A DNA stretch of 64,000 nt. It comes from Kalmanozyma brasiliensis GHG001. Taxonomy: Eukaryota > Basidiomycota > Ustilaginomycetes > Ustilaginales. The translations under genes and the position numbers were made by a program. Shown here piece after piece: positions 20,504 through 30,480 of this stretch (position 1 is the stretch's first letter; each line of letters begins with the position of its first letter). Below the pieces are notes generated by a model. It had not been told where the DNA came from, searched no databases, and saw only the letters and a list, made by a program, of their open reading frames with translations. The stretch covers positions 2,259 through 66,258 of the forward strand of contig NW_015961992.1 of the NCBI RefSeq assembly GCF_000497045.1. Reading direction: 5' to 3'.

Positions 20504-21730
20504 ATGACCGCCCCCGACAAATCGTCTCTGCAAGAAGGCGTGCAAAAGGTGCTCGACACCTACACAGCCGGCAAGGGCCCCAACAACGTTCCCGGCGCCG
20601 TAGCCTACATCGCCGATGCGAGCGGTAAGGAGGTTGCATGGGCGGCCGCCGGCGTCAGCGACATTACCAAACCCGATCCGATGAAGAAGGACGCCATCTT
20701 CTGGATCGCCAGTTGCTCTAAGCTGCTCGTCGCCATCGCGTGTCTCCAGCTGGTGGAACGCGGTCAGCTCAACCTCGAAGACAGCATCGCCAAGTTCCTG
20801 CCCGAAGCAGGTGAGCTCAAGATGCTCAAGGATGGCTCGGCTCCGAACAAGATCCCGACGGTCAACGACACGCTGCTCATCCTGTCCGGCCAGGCGTGTG
20901 CCCTTTTCAACCAGGACCTCGCCGACTGGTTTGCCAGCAAGGGCCTGCCACCGACGGCCAACCTGGACCATAGCCGAGCGAGCATCTTCACGCCGTATGC
21001 TTCGCAGCCCGGCGAGGAGTGGAACTATGGCTTCAACATCGACTGGGCCGGCTTGGCCGTCGAAGTCATCACCGGCAAGGATCTCGAGACGTACTACCGC
21101 GAAAACATCTTTGAGCCGCTCGGCGTCAAGGACATCACCTTCAAGCCTAAATCGGCCGGCCTCATGGATCGCCTTGCTGCCAGTCACATGCGCGACGAGA
21201 GCGGCAACATCCTGCCCTTCATCCAGCTCTGTTTGGCGGACGAGGACAAGATGGAGATTGTCTATCCTGGCGCCGGCCTCTACGCCAACGGCTCCGAATA
21301 CGTCAAGATCCTCGTGGCACTGCTCAACAAGGGCACGCACCCTACTCAGGGCGGCACCATCCTCAAGCCGGAAAGCGTCGAGCTGTTGAAGAAGGACCAG
21401 CTTCACGGAAAGCTTGTCGATGACCTCGAGCGCAAGTTCGACGCGGTGGTTCCGGCCGTGATGAGCGAGAACTTTGCCGGCTGCTGCGCGCCCGGGCTCA
21501 AGAAGAACTGGGCCTACGGTGGCCTGAGGCTCAAGGAGAAGCACCCGACTCGCGGTCTCAGCGAAGACTCGCTCAGCTGGTGCGGGGTTCAGAACAGCTG
21601 GTGGTGGCTTGATTTCAAGGATGGTACTTGTGGCATGGTGCATACGCAGATGAGTCCATTCCCGGACAAGGCGACCGAGGATATGCTGGCCGAGGTCGAG
21701 AGCCAGGTGCACGCTGCGTATGCGAATTAG
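20504..21730 (+). CDS. Serine hydrolase of the class C beta-lactamase fold (LovD/EstB-like)
   Basis: An intronless 408-aa frame with a start in good context (ACAATGACC). The nucleophile motif is SCSK, giving Ser70 and Lys73, and the likely catalytic Tyr is Tyr175 in NYGFN, positions usual for this fold. The C-terminal segment has NSWWWLD and GMVHTQ, as in fungal transesterase-like members. There is no signal peptide, so a cytosolic enzyme is expected. Relatives include family VIII carboxylesterases and acyltransferases such as LovD that act on polyketide side chains. Nothing nearby suggests a metabolite cluster, so substrate and reaction remain open; true beta-lactamase activity is unlikely to be its role. 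Confidence 0.9.
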   Translation: MTAPDKSSLQEGVQKVLDTYTAGKGPNNVPGAVAYIADASGKEVAWAAAGVSDITKPDPMKKDAIFWIASCSKLLVAIACLQLVERGQLNLEDSIAKFLPEAGELKMLKDGSAPNKIPTVNDTLLILSGQACALFNQDLADWFASKGLPPTANLDHSRASIFTPYASQPGEEWNYGFNIDWAGLAVEVITGKDLETYYRENIFEPLGVKDITFKPKSAGLMDRLAASHMRDESGNILPFIQLCLADEDKMEIVYPGAGLYANGSEYVKILVALLNKGTHPTQGGTILKPESVELLKKDQLHGKLVDDLERKFDAVVPAVMSENFAGCCAPGLKKNWAYGGLRLKEKHPTRGLSEDSLSWCGVQNSWWWLDFKDGTCGMVHTQMSPFPDKATEDMLAEVESQVHAAYAN

Positions 21731-21758
21731 ATACAAGGCGCTGCTTATTGCTTCTCGA

Positions 21759-22142
21759 TCATGATTGTCCGTGCCATTGGCGCTCGAACCACTCGACGAG
21801 GGCAGGTGGGCGCAAGCCAACAGGATTGTCATGTGCGAACCCTGTGTTCAGGTAGATATAACATCTTTGACCATCGTCGGCGCGTTGCAGTGTGTGTGGT
21901 TCCGGTTGTTCGCGCAGCCGTTCGAATACTTTGAAGAAGTCCTCCACCTTTCCTAGAGGTCCTGCTTTGGAGATAACAGCCCCTGTGCAGTAGCTGTCCG
22001 GGCCGCTAGAGATGCCAGCAAAGACGAGGAGGATGCGAGCATCGTAGAAGGCGAGCGTCGTGCTATAGTCGTAGGGGATTTGACCGGAGCGGCCTCGTTG
22101 CATGTCCTTGATCAGCTGAGCGCGATCTTCACCCTCGAGCAT
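21759..22142 (-). CDS. Short hypothetical protein, possibly the last exon of a longer gene
   Basis: A 127-codon frame starting at an ATG (22142) and ending 28 bp from the stop codon of the convergent hydrolase gene. The translation has a plausible globular composition (YDYSTTLAFYDARILLVFAG, then a charged helix and a C-terminal WFERQW), unlike most spurious frames here. The same frame stays open upstream for about 28 more codons, to near 22228, where a TTTTAAGCAG acceptor-like stretch sits, so an upstream exon could exist. I recognise no family. Confidence 0.4.
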   Translation of the reverse strand: MLEGEDRAQLIKDMQRGRSGQIPYDYSTTLAFYDARILLVFAGISSGPDSYCTGAVISKAGPLGKVEDFFKVFERLREQPEPHTLQRADDGQRCYIYLNTGFAHDNPVGLRPPALVEWFERQWHGQS

Positions 22143-23164
22143 CTTGTAGAACAGATTTGGAGGAATTGAAGTCGGCGGGGCGGAGTCCTTGACCGCCTTT
22201 ATGACTACACGTGTGACTGCTTAAAAGGAGACTGTTCAAGAGACGGCGATGGTGATGGCAGAAACAAGATCTTCCGCTGGTCAGGAATGCTTCCCGTGGA
22301 AGCAAAGGCGACCCTCAATCCCAAATGCTCTCGCTCGGGCTGTGGCATTCGCTGGTCGCGATCGAGCCTCCTACAGTCATCGATCCTTGCTTGTCAAGGC
22401 TTGTGTCTCACACCCCAGCATTCCGCAGCGCCACCAAGACGACAGGTGTTCTCAGACAAGAGCAATCTCCGTCTTAACAATTACGAAAAATTCGGAGTAC
22501 CCAGACGTGTGGAAGGGGAAAAGCGCTGGTGCGCAGTGGAAGCGTCTAGAATTCACGCGAGGCTTCCGACCTGAGACAGATGAGAGCTGTCAAGCAACGG
22601 AGACCAGTGGCGAACCTTCGAGGTCCCTCTCAGCACCGCAGGAGCCGAACATGCTTTTCCCACGCAGACTTTCTCACTCGCACGCTCCCTCTCGTCTATG
22701 TGTCATCGAGCGGACTGCTTCCGTGCTCCCGTGTCAACCGTGAGAAAGACGAGTCTGCCAGAAGGATCGAGAGTACTCATCAGCGCTTCCGTAGCGGCAT
22801 CAAGCGACGTGAACCGAGACTATCTGAGTGTGTCAGGAGGTCTGCTGACGTGGACCTGGAGTCGTGCCCGCTCGAGCCTTGGCTAGAATGCTTCCAGAGG
22901 CATCCTGAAGGTCGCTGAGCAGCCCGTGCTTTTTCGAGCCTTGACGCTGAGTCGACGACACTGAGTCATGCTCTGTCGCATTCGCAGGCACGCCTCGAAG
23001 GCTGTAAAGGTATATCTAGACGGCCTTTCTCGAGGATGCGTCCATCCCCCTCTCCTCGTCAACACCAAAGTTCACAGATATCATCGGACTACAACGCTCA
23101 TCACCATCATCATCGACTTCAAGCTCATCGCCCTCTACCCAGCGATATCTTCAACTCGACTTTG
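22143..23164. other. Intergenic, upstream of the Hsp20 gene
   Basis: It contains the 5' flank of the short hypothetical gene and the Hsp20 promoter. The 164-codon plus-strand frame at 22249-22743 shows no domain. I searched by eye for heat-shock elements (alternating GAA/TTC with 2-nt spacing) and found only imperfect matches, for example near 22889-22900. Confidence 0.45.
23011..23018 (+). promoter_or_regulatory. TATA box of the Hsp20 gene
   Basis: TATATCTA lies 154 bp before the proposed start codon at 23165. With a start site about 30 bp downstream, the earlier in-frame ATG at 23036 would fall at or before the transcript start, which favours the start at 23165. Confidence 0.5.
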
Positions 23165-24004
23165 ATGCGTCAGGCGCTCCGACTCCCACTGCCTAGCTCG
23201 CAGATTGCCTCGATCACCCGCAACGCCGCTGCTCGTCCTCGCGCTTCCCCTCTCGCCAGCGTCTCTGCTTTCAAGCCCACCAGCGCTCCAAACAACAAAC
23301 CTACTCCACAGCGATCCTTCAGCACCGCTCGAACCAACATGTCTCTGCTTCGACCTTCTACCTTCTTCGCGTCGCCCGTCGACGACTTTGACGTTTTCCC
23401 GTCGTCGCTGCGCGACCTGATGCTCATGAACCCTTTTGCCCCCGTCGCTGCTAGTCGCCCCAATGTCAATGCCGGCGACTACCGTATCTGGTCCGGCCCC
23501 AAGGTGGACCTGCACGAGGAGGACACTAAATTTGTGCTCACCGCCGAGCTGCCGGGGGTCAAGAAGGAGGACCTCAAGATCAACGTCGACGCCGACCGAC
23601 GCAGGCTCACGCTCGAGGGACACATGAAGAGCGAGTACACTTCGCAGCCTGCCTCGGACGGCCAGGGCGGCAACAGCGACCAGTCGCGCGAAGCTCAGGA
23701 CTCGAACCAGCAGCAGCAGCACGAAAAGCACGGCAAGAACAAGCACGACAAGGGCGCCTCTTCCTCCACCGAGGTGAGCAAGAAGGAACAGGGTGGCCAG
23801 GTCGGCCCCGTCGGCCACGCTCTGGTCTCTGAGCGCGTCTACGGATCGTTCAGCCGCTCGTTCACGCTGCCTCCCACGGCCGACCTTTCAAACGACGCCT
23901 CACTCAAGGCTCGCTTCAACGACGGTCTGCTCCGACTCGAGATCCCAAAGAAGAAGGAGGAGCACTCGAAGACGCGCCAGATTGCCATCGAAAGCAGCGC
24001 CTGA
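23165..24004 (+). CDS. Small heat-shock protein Hsp20 with mitochondrial-type presequence
   Basis: 279 aa from the ATG at 23165, intronless. Residues 1-58 are rich in Arg, Ser, Ala and Pro, nearly free of acidic residues, and end in QRSFSTART before an internal Met-Ser-Leu; this looks like a mitochondrial targeting sequence with an R-x-F-S processing site. The alpha-crystallin domain follows: strands around 105-160 (VDLHEEDTKFVLTAELPGV), a hydrophilic insert of about 70 residues rich in Gln, Lys and His (about 162-220), then GSFSRSFTLPP and the terminal strands, including LRLEIPKK. Hsp20 proteins hold unfolding clients in an ATP-independent way. Translation from the internal ATG at 23339 would give a form without the presequence. 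Matrix location is inferred, not shown. Confidence 0.87.
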   Translation: MRQALRLPLPSSQIASITRNAAARPRASPLASVSAFKPTSAPNNKPTPQRSFSTARTNMSLLRPSTFFASPVDDFDVFPSSLRDLMLMNPFAPVAASRPNVNAGDYRIWSGPKVDLHEEDTKFVLTAELPGVKKEDLKINVDADRRRLTLEGHMKSEYTSQPASDGQGGNSDQSREAQDSNQQQQHEKHGKNKHDKGASSSTEVSKKEQGGQVGPVGHALVSERVYGSFSRSFTLPPTADLSNDASLKARFNDGLLRLEIPKKKEEHSKTRQIAIESSA

Positions 24005-25008
24005 GCTCGTCCATCGGCACATCAACATAGCTTTGCTGAGCCAAAGTTCTGGCCAGCAATCACCTATTCCCTCTGTCTCCAAGCGTCCCCATCCAATTCG
24101 CTCGCATTTCCTTTGCATACCCCCGCTCGACTTTTCTCTCGCATTTCTGATTTGTCTCTTGCAGCGCTGTAACCTCTTTCGTCAATCCCGAGTTTCTTGT
24201 CACCCCATCCTTTGCGATGTGATGGTCTGGTCTGATGATCGGCGCTGACTTCTATCGTCCTGCTCAGATGTCTCCTGAGTCTGGTATCCGAGTCGAGTCG
24301 AGGCTGAGTATGAGTATGAGTGAGTATCAGTATTCTGAGCCTTCTGCCGTCCTTGGCAGAGATCTGCACAGCCGAGCGCGCTGAAGCTTCTTTGGGCTCG
24401 GCAACGGCGAATTTGATCCGAGGCAGCAGCATGATTTGCGCGCTCTTTCAGGGTTTTCAGGAGGAAAAGTGTAAAATTCAAGCTCAGTCCAACACAGACA
24501 CAACACAGCGCGGCAAGCTGCAGCTGCAGGGTATACACCGCCTTGGCATGGATCCATGCGGCGACTTCGGCACGGCGTCAAGAAAGATCGACAGGAGCAC
24601 GATGCCGGGCGGAGACTCTGCTGGCGAGAAGCAGGGCCTAGCAGGGCGTACACTCAGCGAGGCATGTCACTCGTCCTCCTTGGAATTTGTCGCTTGCCTT
24701 GCTACCGTCACATCCTCCCTTCATCATCCGACAGCTTCAGACGGAGGCGCCGACCCTTGCCTCTGTGTAGTCACCTTTCCTTCCCAGTCAAGCACGCATA
24801 AACTCTCTCTGGTATACTCTCTCTGGTCTACAGAGCGTCGAGCACATAGGCGTACAAAATCTTGACGCGTTCTGTTGCTCCGCCACCACGACCATCTCGT
24901 CAGCACCGTCATCTCGGTCCTCAGCCCGCTGCCTCGCACACACTCCGGTTTAGACTCCCCTTCGCACCATCATCGCTCTGCATCAGACGCCGGCGTCTAT
25001 CCACCACC
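24005..25008. other. Intergenic between Hsp20 and PLC-like genes
   Basis: There is no supported gene. The frames of 100-180 codons here overlap in both strands and change style along their length. A short stretch of overlapping GAGTATGAGTATGAGTGAG-like imperfect repeats lies near 24303-24325. The final 150 bases are C/T-rich and probably form the leader of the PLC-like gene. Confidence 0.5.
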
Positions 25009-26224
25009 ATGCTCGCATTCACTCACCTCTTCAGCGCCACCGTGGCCCTCACCTCCGCCCTCACCCCCGTCATCGCGGCACCTCAACCGTTCTCAGCCGC
25101 ACCCGCCCTCGCCCCGCGCGCCAGCGTCTGCAACGGCGACGCCTCGCTCTGCTCTCGTCTTTACTCGAATGTCACCTACATCGGCGCGCACAACAGCTAC
25201 GCCGTCGGCACGCTCGCCGGCGCCACCACGGGCAAGAACCAGGAGCAGGATGTCACGCAGCAGCTCAACGACGGTATCCGTCTGCTGCAGGTGCAGGCAC
25301 ATCGCAATACCAACTCGACGGGCGCCTCCGGCATCGATCTGTGTCACTCTTCGTAAGTCGCGCCTAGTTTGACAGATGAAACCCACCGTGCACCGTTGCT
25401 GACCCCACGTTTCATTTGACAGATGCGAGCTGGAGAACGGCGGGTCGCTAGAATCCTACCTGACCAAGGTCAACAGCTGGCTCGCCGCCAACCCGAACGA
25501 CGTGGTGACGCTTCTCATTGTCAATGCCGACGATCAGTCTGCGTCGACCTTTGGCGGTGCTTTTTCCTCCACGGGCATCTCCTCTCGTGCCTACTCGCCG
25601 TCCTCTAACGTGATCGCCAAGAGCTCCTGGCCGACTCTCAGCAGCCTCATCGACAGCGGCAAGAACCTGGTGGTGTTCATTGACAACTCGGCCGACGCTA
25701 GCGTGCCGTACATCCTGCCGCACTTTAGCAACACCTGGGAGAATCCGTACGACCAAACGTCGGTGCCGTTCAACTGCTCCATCGACCGCATCAACTCCGG
25801 CTCTTCCGCGTCGAATCTCATGTACCTCGTCAACCACTACCTCGATTCGACGTTCAATCTCTTCGGCACCAACGTCTACGTGCCCAACACCGCCGAGCTC
25901 AGCACCACAAACAGTCTGAACAGCATCATGACGGACACGAACAACTGTGCGAGCATGCACGGCGGTAGCTGGCCGACGTTTGTCCTGACGGATTTCTACG
26001 ATGTTGGCAACGGAAGCGTTTTCCAGGCTGCGGCGCGGATGAATGGCGTGCAGTATGTCGCAAAAGCCATTGGGAATGCGACGACCGGTGGGAGCACGGG
26101 GAGTGGCAGCGGGAGCGGCAGTAGCACTGGCCGCGGGTCGAGCTCGGCTGCCTCGAAGCTGGGTATGATGGGCAGTGGCGCGCTGGCGCTCATCGCTCTG
26201 GTGGCCGCCTCGACACTGGTCTAA
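25009..26224 (+). CDS. Secreted, GPI-anchored PLC-like phosphodiesterase (two exons)
   Basis: Exons 25009-25352 and 25423-26224 (GTAAGT...GACAG, phase 2) give 381 aa. Residues 1-24 form a signal peptide ending VIAAP. The PI-PLC X-like barrel begins with YIGAHNSYA (His61) and continues with a Q..DGIRLLQVQ strand and LCHSS, where His113 matches the second catalytic His. Several Asn-x-Ser/Thr sites fit secretion. The C-terminus has a Gly/Ser-rich linker and a hydrophobic tail (GALALIALVAASTLV), the pattern of a GPI-anchor signal. Fungal relatives are cell-surface proteins of the PLC-like phosphodiesterase superfamily; some may cleave phosphoinositide-type lipids, many are uncharacterised. A cell-wall or plasma-membrane location is inferred from the two sorting signals. 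Confidence 0.9.
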
Positions 26225-26396
26225 GACGTTCCCCTTCTTTGACTCGAATCGCATCAGGATCGCATACATTCAGACCGGACAATCTCTCGCCTCATCTCAA
26301 TGGACAGTTGCATCTCACTTTGACACCTCTTTGCATATTTCTGCTGATCGTCACTCCAAGTCGCTGTCTATTGCGCGTATGACATGATCCCTTGCA

Positions 26397-28979
26397 TCAA
26401 TCGCCGAACTGAATCTTGGCTCCCGGCGGCAGGGCTCCCCACTGCGGTGGCGGGGGTTGCTGTGGCTGGCTCGCCTGTTCCTGCTGCGTCTGCTGCTGAG
26501 ACAAGCGTGTCCGACTCCTGGTCTGTCTCGCGGGCGACTGCTGCACCTCCTCCTGCACCAGTCGTTGGTCCTGTCGACTCTCCTGGCGATGCTCCGCGTG
26601 TTGCTGGTGTTCCACCGGCTGCTGGGGCTCCTGAACGCTCACCCGTCCCATCTGATGGATCAGCCAGTGCAAATCGACCTGTCTGGCCCTAGCCCATTCC
26701 TTGACCCCATCCCTGTATCCGCTCAAAATCCTCGCTAGACCATTGTAAAACTCCAACCCTTCCACCAGATTGCTCGACAGCTCGCGGTACTTGACGTAGG
26801 CCGCCTCTAAACTCTGCAGTGCGCGTTCGCGGCGTTGGATCGTCGCATCGCTCTTGCGGGCGTCGATGAAGGCGGTGTTTCTCTGCGTGATTTGCGAGAG
26901 AAGGGCCTCCTGGGCGGTAGCAGAGGCGTCGAGGTCGGTGGCGAAGCGGGAGTATTTGGTGAGAGACCGGTCGAAGAGCTCTTCGAATTGCGCTGCGGCC
27001 ACTTCTTCGCCCGAGGTGGAGAGTGTGGCTGCCTCGCGCAGGACGAGGGGGCGAATGTCGTCGTTGGAAGCGAGGGATTTGGCTTCGGTGATGCAGGCCG
27101 AGCGCGAGTCGAGCAGGTCATCCAGTCCCTCCAGCGCCTCGCGGAGCGATCGCACCGCTGCCACCTGCGCGTCCGACTGCGAGGAGAGACTCGGGTTGGA
27201 CGACGGCACGAAGGCTTCCAATCCCTGCACGTTCCCACCAAGCACACCAATCAGGTCCTCCCAGTCCTCCAGCTTGCGTCGCACGATCTCGTCCGATGCC
27301 ACTGCCTTTTGAAGCGTCGAATGGTACTCTGCGGCTTGGGCCTTGAGATCGACATTGACTTCCGCGCTACTCTGCCGACCCCAGGATTGCGCAGAGAAAG
27401 AGGTGCGCACGGACTCGTCTTCCCGCTCCTCGTGCTCGAGCAGCGCCAGCGCCTCCGAGAGCGTCGCGCGGTCCGTAGCGGCAATGCGGGAGACGTCCGC
27501 CGCGATACGCTGGAGTCGCTCTAGTCCGCCTTCAGCCACCAACTCCTCGTGCTTGCGCAGCAGCGACGGCGGCAGACCCATCGGTTGTTCCAACGCCTGC
27601 AGCGACCCTGGCAGATTGAGGCTTTGGAGGGTGCTCGTAGCGATCGCGTCCAGTTCGTCCCTCCTCGCCCCCAGCGTGTCCCGCACGAACGAGTCCTTCC
27701 GATCGTCATAGATGCTGATCGCCAGATGCACACCATACGGCACGAGCTCGCCGAACAGCGGTTTGCCAAATGCCGGTGCTGGCGAATCTCTCAGATGCGC
27801 AATCGGCTGCAAAACCTCCACGGGCACCACCGCCTTCACCATCGCCGCCGCTTGAATGGCCGCCAGCTGCGTCGCCGGCGTCACGGCCTCGAGGTAGATC
27901 AGATCGTTATCCCGTGTGGCGCGCGTGATGTTGCTCTGCAGGATCCCCTGCAGACTCTTGAGGTCCGAAGTGATAGCCTCGCTGACGCCGCGTTTCGCCG
28001 AATCGAGCGCCTTCTTCACGTGCGTCTCCGCCAACTGCAGTCGGCCCAGTTCGTCACCGTATCGATTGGCGCCGAGGTCGTCGCACGCTTTGCGGTATTG
28101 TGCGGCGGCAGCAAAGTGCCCCCGTTTGACGGTGAGGTGGTTCTCCCACCCACTTGGGAGCGTCAGCTTGGCCGTATCCGCCGCGTCTACCTTGCCATCC
28201 TCCCCGGGGCCCTCAGTGACGGCCTGCGTTGCGGTAGCATAGTACTCGGACACTTTCTGAGCAAGCTTGGCGATGGTCCCATCCTTCATGCGGTCCATGA
28301 CGGCTTTTTGCCAGAAACACTCTTGCGCTTGGGCGAGCATCAGGTCCCTCAAGCAAGCGAGCAGACGCGGGTTGAGATCGGAAGAAGCGGGCGAGAGGTG
28401 CCGTGTCGGTTCGACGAGCGTGTCGAGAATATGTTGGAGGATGCCTGCTGCGTTCTGGAACCAGGCGGTGGCGCGTTTGATGCTCTCCTTCTCCGAGCGC
28501 GATTCTGCGCATCCGAGGGATGAGTAGAGCGCTGCGAGGCTGAAGAGGAGATTGGCACGTTCGAACGCGAGATCGGGGTGCGCTACCGTGTCGCTTGTCG
28601 CGTACGCGATGCCGGATGCTGGACCCGCTTCGGCGGACTTGGTTGCCTCCATGGCCCCCGAGATCGTGCTCGTCCATGACGGGAGGGATGGCGGAAAGCT
28701 GAGCGACCACGGGAAGGAGAGGTTGATGTTGGCGGGAAACTTGGTGGAGAAGAACACGAGCTGGGCGTGATAACGCAGCAGCGGATCGATGGCAGAGACG
28801 TGGATCTCGAGCGAGGAGACCTGATCGCGAAGCTGGACAAAGGCGCGAATGTCATTGGTGAAGGCGTCCGGGTGGGTGTCGGTGTAGTTGTCCGAGATGT
28901 AGGTGCGAATGGCAGAGGTGAGTGCGCCTGAGATGGAAGGGGTGCGCTTAGGCGGGATGGAGAGGATGTTGCGCGGCAT
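26397..28979 (-). CDS. RIM20: Rim20/PalA, Bro1-domain scaffold of the pH-response pathway
   Basis: Intronless; 860 aa from the ATG at 28979. The open frame extends 49 codons further upstream, but the shorter start MPRNILSIPPKRT matches the conserved N-terminus of Rim20/PalA. A Bro1 domain (about residues 1-400) is followed by a helical V-shaped domain (about 420-790) with heptad-like Leu/Ala/Glu segments, then a Gln/Pro-rich tail (from about 815) ending in PQQPPPPQW and KIQFGD. Known members bind the ESCRT-III subunit Snf7 through the Bro1 domain and YPxL motifs in Rim101/PacC through the V domain, bringing the Rim13 protease to its substrate at endosomes in alkaline conditions. Bro1/Alix is the alternative, but the start and size favour Rim20. 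Confidence 0.88.
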   Translation of the reverse strand: MPRNILSIPPKRTPSISGALTSAIRTYISDNYTDTHPDAFTNDIRAFVQLRDQVSSLEIHVSAIDPLLRYHAQLVFFSTKFPANINLSFPWSLSFPPSLPSWTSTISGAMEATKSAEAGPASGIAYATSDTVAHPDLAFERANLLFSLAALYSSLGCAESRSEKESIKRATAWFQNAAGILQHILDTLVEPTRHLSPASSDLNPRLLACLRDLMLAQAQECFWQKAVMDRMKDGTIAKLAQKVSEYYATATQAVTEGPGEDGKVDAADTAKLTLPSGWENHLTVKRGHFAAAAQYRKACDDLGANRYGDELGRLQLAETHVKKALDSAKRGVSEAITSDLKSLQGILQSNITRATRDNDLIYLEAVTPATQLAAIQAAAMVKAVVPVEVLQPIAHLRDSPAPAFGKPLFGELVPYGVHLAISIYDDRKDSFVRDTLGARRDELDAIATSTLQSLNLPGSLQALEQPMGLPPSLLRKHEELVAEGGLERLQRIAADVSRIAATDRATLSEALALLEHEEREDESVRTSFSAQSWGRQSSAEVNVDLKAQAAEYHSTLQKAVASDEIVRRKLEDWEDLIGVLGGNVQGLEAFVPSSNPSLSSQSDAQVAAVRSLREALEGLDDLLDSRSACITEAKSLASNDDIRPLVLREAATLSTSGEEVAAAQFEELFDRSLTKYSRFATDLDASATAQEALLSQITQRNTAFIDARKSDATIQRRERALQSLEAAYVKYRELSSNLVEGLEFYNGLARILSGYRDGVKEWARARQVDLHWLIHQMGRVSVQEPQQPVEHQQHAEHRQESRQDQRLVQEEVQQSPARQTRSRTRLSQQQTQQEQASQPQQPPPPQWGALPPGAKIQFGD

Positions 28980-29320
28980 AGTGGCGATGTCACCGCCCGT
29001 CGCCGTCGCAGAGGGGTAAGATGGATGAAAGATCGAGGCGAAGACGAGGTGAAGACGAGGTTGGTTGGTCGTTGAAAGGCAAAGAAGCCTCCACCTCAAC
29101 ACTTTCAGGCACGCACCCGCGTCCAATCCGGCCGTGACATCATTCGTGCACTCAAGTGTGGGTCTAACATTTTGCGACCAAGCGGGAGTCGGAAGCCAAC
29201 TTTTGCAGCACAGACGCAGCCAACCTGGAATTTTTCTTGGTCTGAGATCTTCTTGCTCTCTCTTTCCTTCGCCTCCTCATACCACCTTACACCACACAGC
29301 CCGTCATTAATCGCTTCACA
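28980..29320. other. Divergent promoter of RIM20 and TSR2
   Basis: 341 bp separates the two divergent start codons. The stretch contains a T-rich patch around 29166-29240 and a C/T-rich leader before TSR2, and no ORF of interest. Confidence 0.6.
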
Positions 29321-29995
29321 ATGTCAGCCCAGCCGTCTACATCCACCAGCGCCGCCATAGCGCAGATCGACAACGCCCCCACACCGCAGCAGCTGCTCTT
29401 TGCCAAATCCATCATGCTGACGTTTGAGCTGTGGCCAGCGATGCGCCTCGCGGTATCCGAGCAGTGGGGCGGGCCCGATTCCGCCGACAAGCGCGACTTC
29501 CTCCTCTCGCATCTCTGCGATCAATACGGCAACCCAGGGTCTGCGTTCGAGCCGGACCTCGACGACCTCGCCGACATCCTCGAGGGGTACATGATCGACG
29601 AGTACGAGGCGAGGCTCGAGGACGGTTCGCCCGACTGGGTCGCTGGTCGCATCGTCGGATTGCACAGGGTGATCTTCGCACCGGAGGAGGACACGACCAA
29701 GGCGCAGGCTGCAGTGCGGGAATTGGAAAAGGCATACGAGGAGTTAAAGGGCAAGAAAGCTACATTTGAGCAAGGCAAGAACGAGGATGGCGAGGTGGAC
29801 GGGGAAGATGCGGATGAGGAGATGAGGGATGCGAGGAGTATGGCGCAGTCGCACGGCGGTGTCACAGAGGCGGATCGACAGGGAGCGAGGGTCGGATTGG
29901 AGCAGGATCAGGCAAGGGCGGCGAGGGAGCCTCAGGGCCCAATCGTGGACGAGGACGGATTCGAGACGGTCGTCTCGCGAAGACGACGCAAGTGA
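29321..29995 (+). CDS. TSR2: Tsr2, escortin for ribosomal protein eS26
   Basis: Intronless, 224 aa, start ATG in context TTCACAATGTC. The WGG motif that defines the family is at residues 49-51 in SEQWGGPDSADKR. The helical domain covers about 20-160 and includes EPDLDDLADILEGYM. An acidic stretch (about 155-175) and the terminal motif DEDGFETVVSRRRRK complete the usual layout. In yeast Tsr2 takes Rps26 (eS26) from the importin and delivers it to pre-40S particles, and it is needed for 20S pre-rRNA processing. The gene shares a promoter region with RIM20 and converges on the ClC gene. Confidence 0.95.
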   Translation: MSAQPSTSTSAAIAQIDNAPTPQQLLFAKSIMLTFELWPAMRLAVSEQWGGPDSADKRDFLLSHLCDQYGNPGSAFEPDLDDLADILEGYMIDEYEARLEDGSPDWVAGRIVGLHRVIFAPEEDTTKAQAAVRELEKAYEELKGKKATFEQGKNEDGEVDGEDADEEMRDARSMAQSHGGVTEADRQGARVGLEQDQARAAREPQGPIVDEDGFETVVSRRRRK

Positions 29996-30480
29996 TCACC
30001 AAATCATCCAAATCAACACAATACAGTTCAGACATGCTTCGCCGCATGTACCGTCGATTCTCTTGGCGTGTCAGTGCTCGCATCTTGCGCTGTCGATGAG
30101 GTCGATGGATGGGTGCTTCTGAACAGGCCACACGAAAACCCTGGTGCGAGATTTATGTTCGCCAAAACAAAAGTCGTGGTGAAAAAGCGTGCCAGAAAAA
30201 CGCCTTCCGAAATCCTCCAACTCTGGATAGCCGTCAAGTCCTGCCTGCTATCTCAGATCCGCTTCACAGCAATGCTTATCTCCTTCGAGTGTCATTCGCT
30301 GCTTGTTTGTTCGCAAGGCGTGCAAGAGCGAAGCAATGGATGATGGAAAGGTATCTGATTGTCGTCATTGCAATGCAAGTTTTAAAGTCCAGGTCGTTCG
30401 GTCGTATGGTCGTAAAGTCGTCCCACGTTCTTCCCCTCGTGCTATTGTTCTTCTTCCTGTCTCTACTCTATTCTCGCCAT
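29996..30480. other. Intergenic between convergent TSR2 and ClC genes
   Basis: Only 3' flanks are expected here. I see no coding frame or repeat. T-rich stretches near 30450-30475 on the plus strand lie close to the ClC stop codon. Confidence 0.6.

Noticed and set aside
20363..21832. 489-codon frame antisense to the beta-lactamase-fold gene
   Set aside because: It is the mirror of a clearly homologous gene with strong third-position GC bias; the translation shows no domain.
23036..23164. Earlier in-frame ATG for Hsp20
   Set aside because: It lies about 20 bp after the TATA box, so it is probably outside the transcript, and it would spoil the targeting sequence that starts at 23165.
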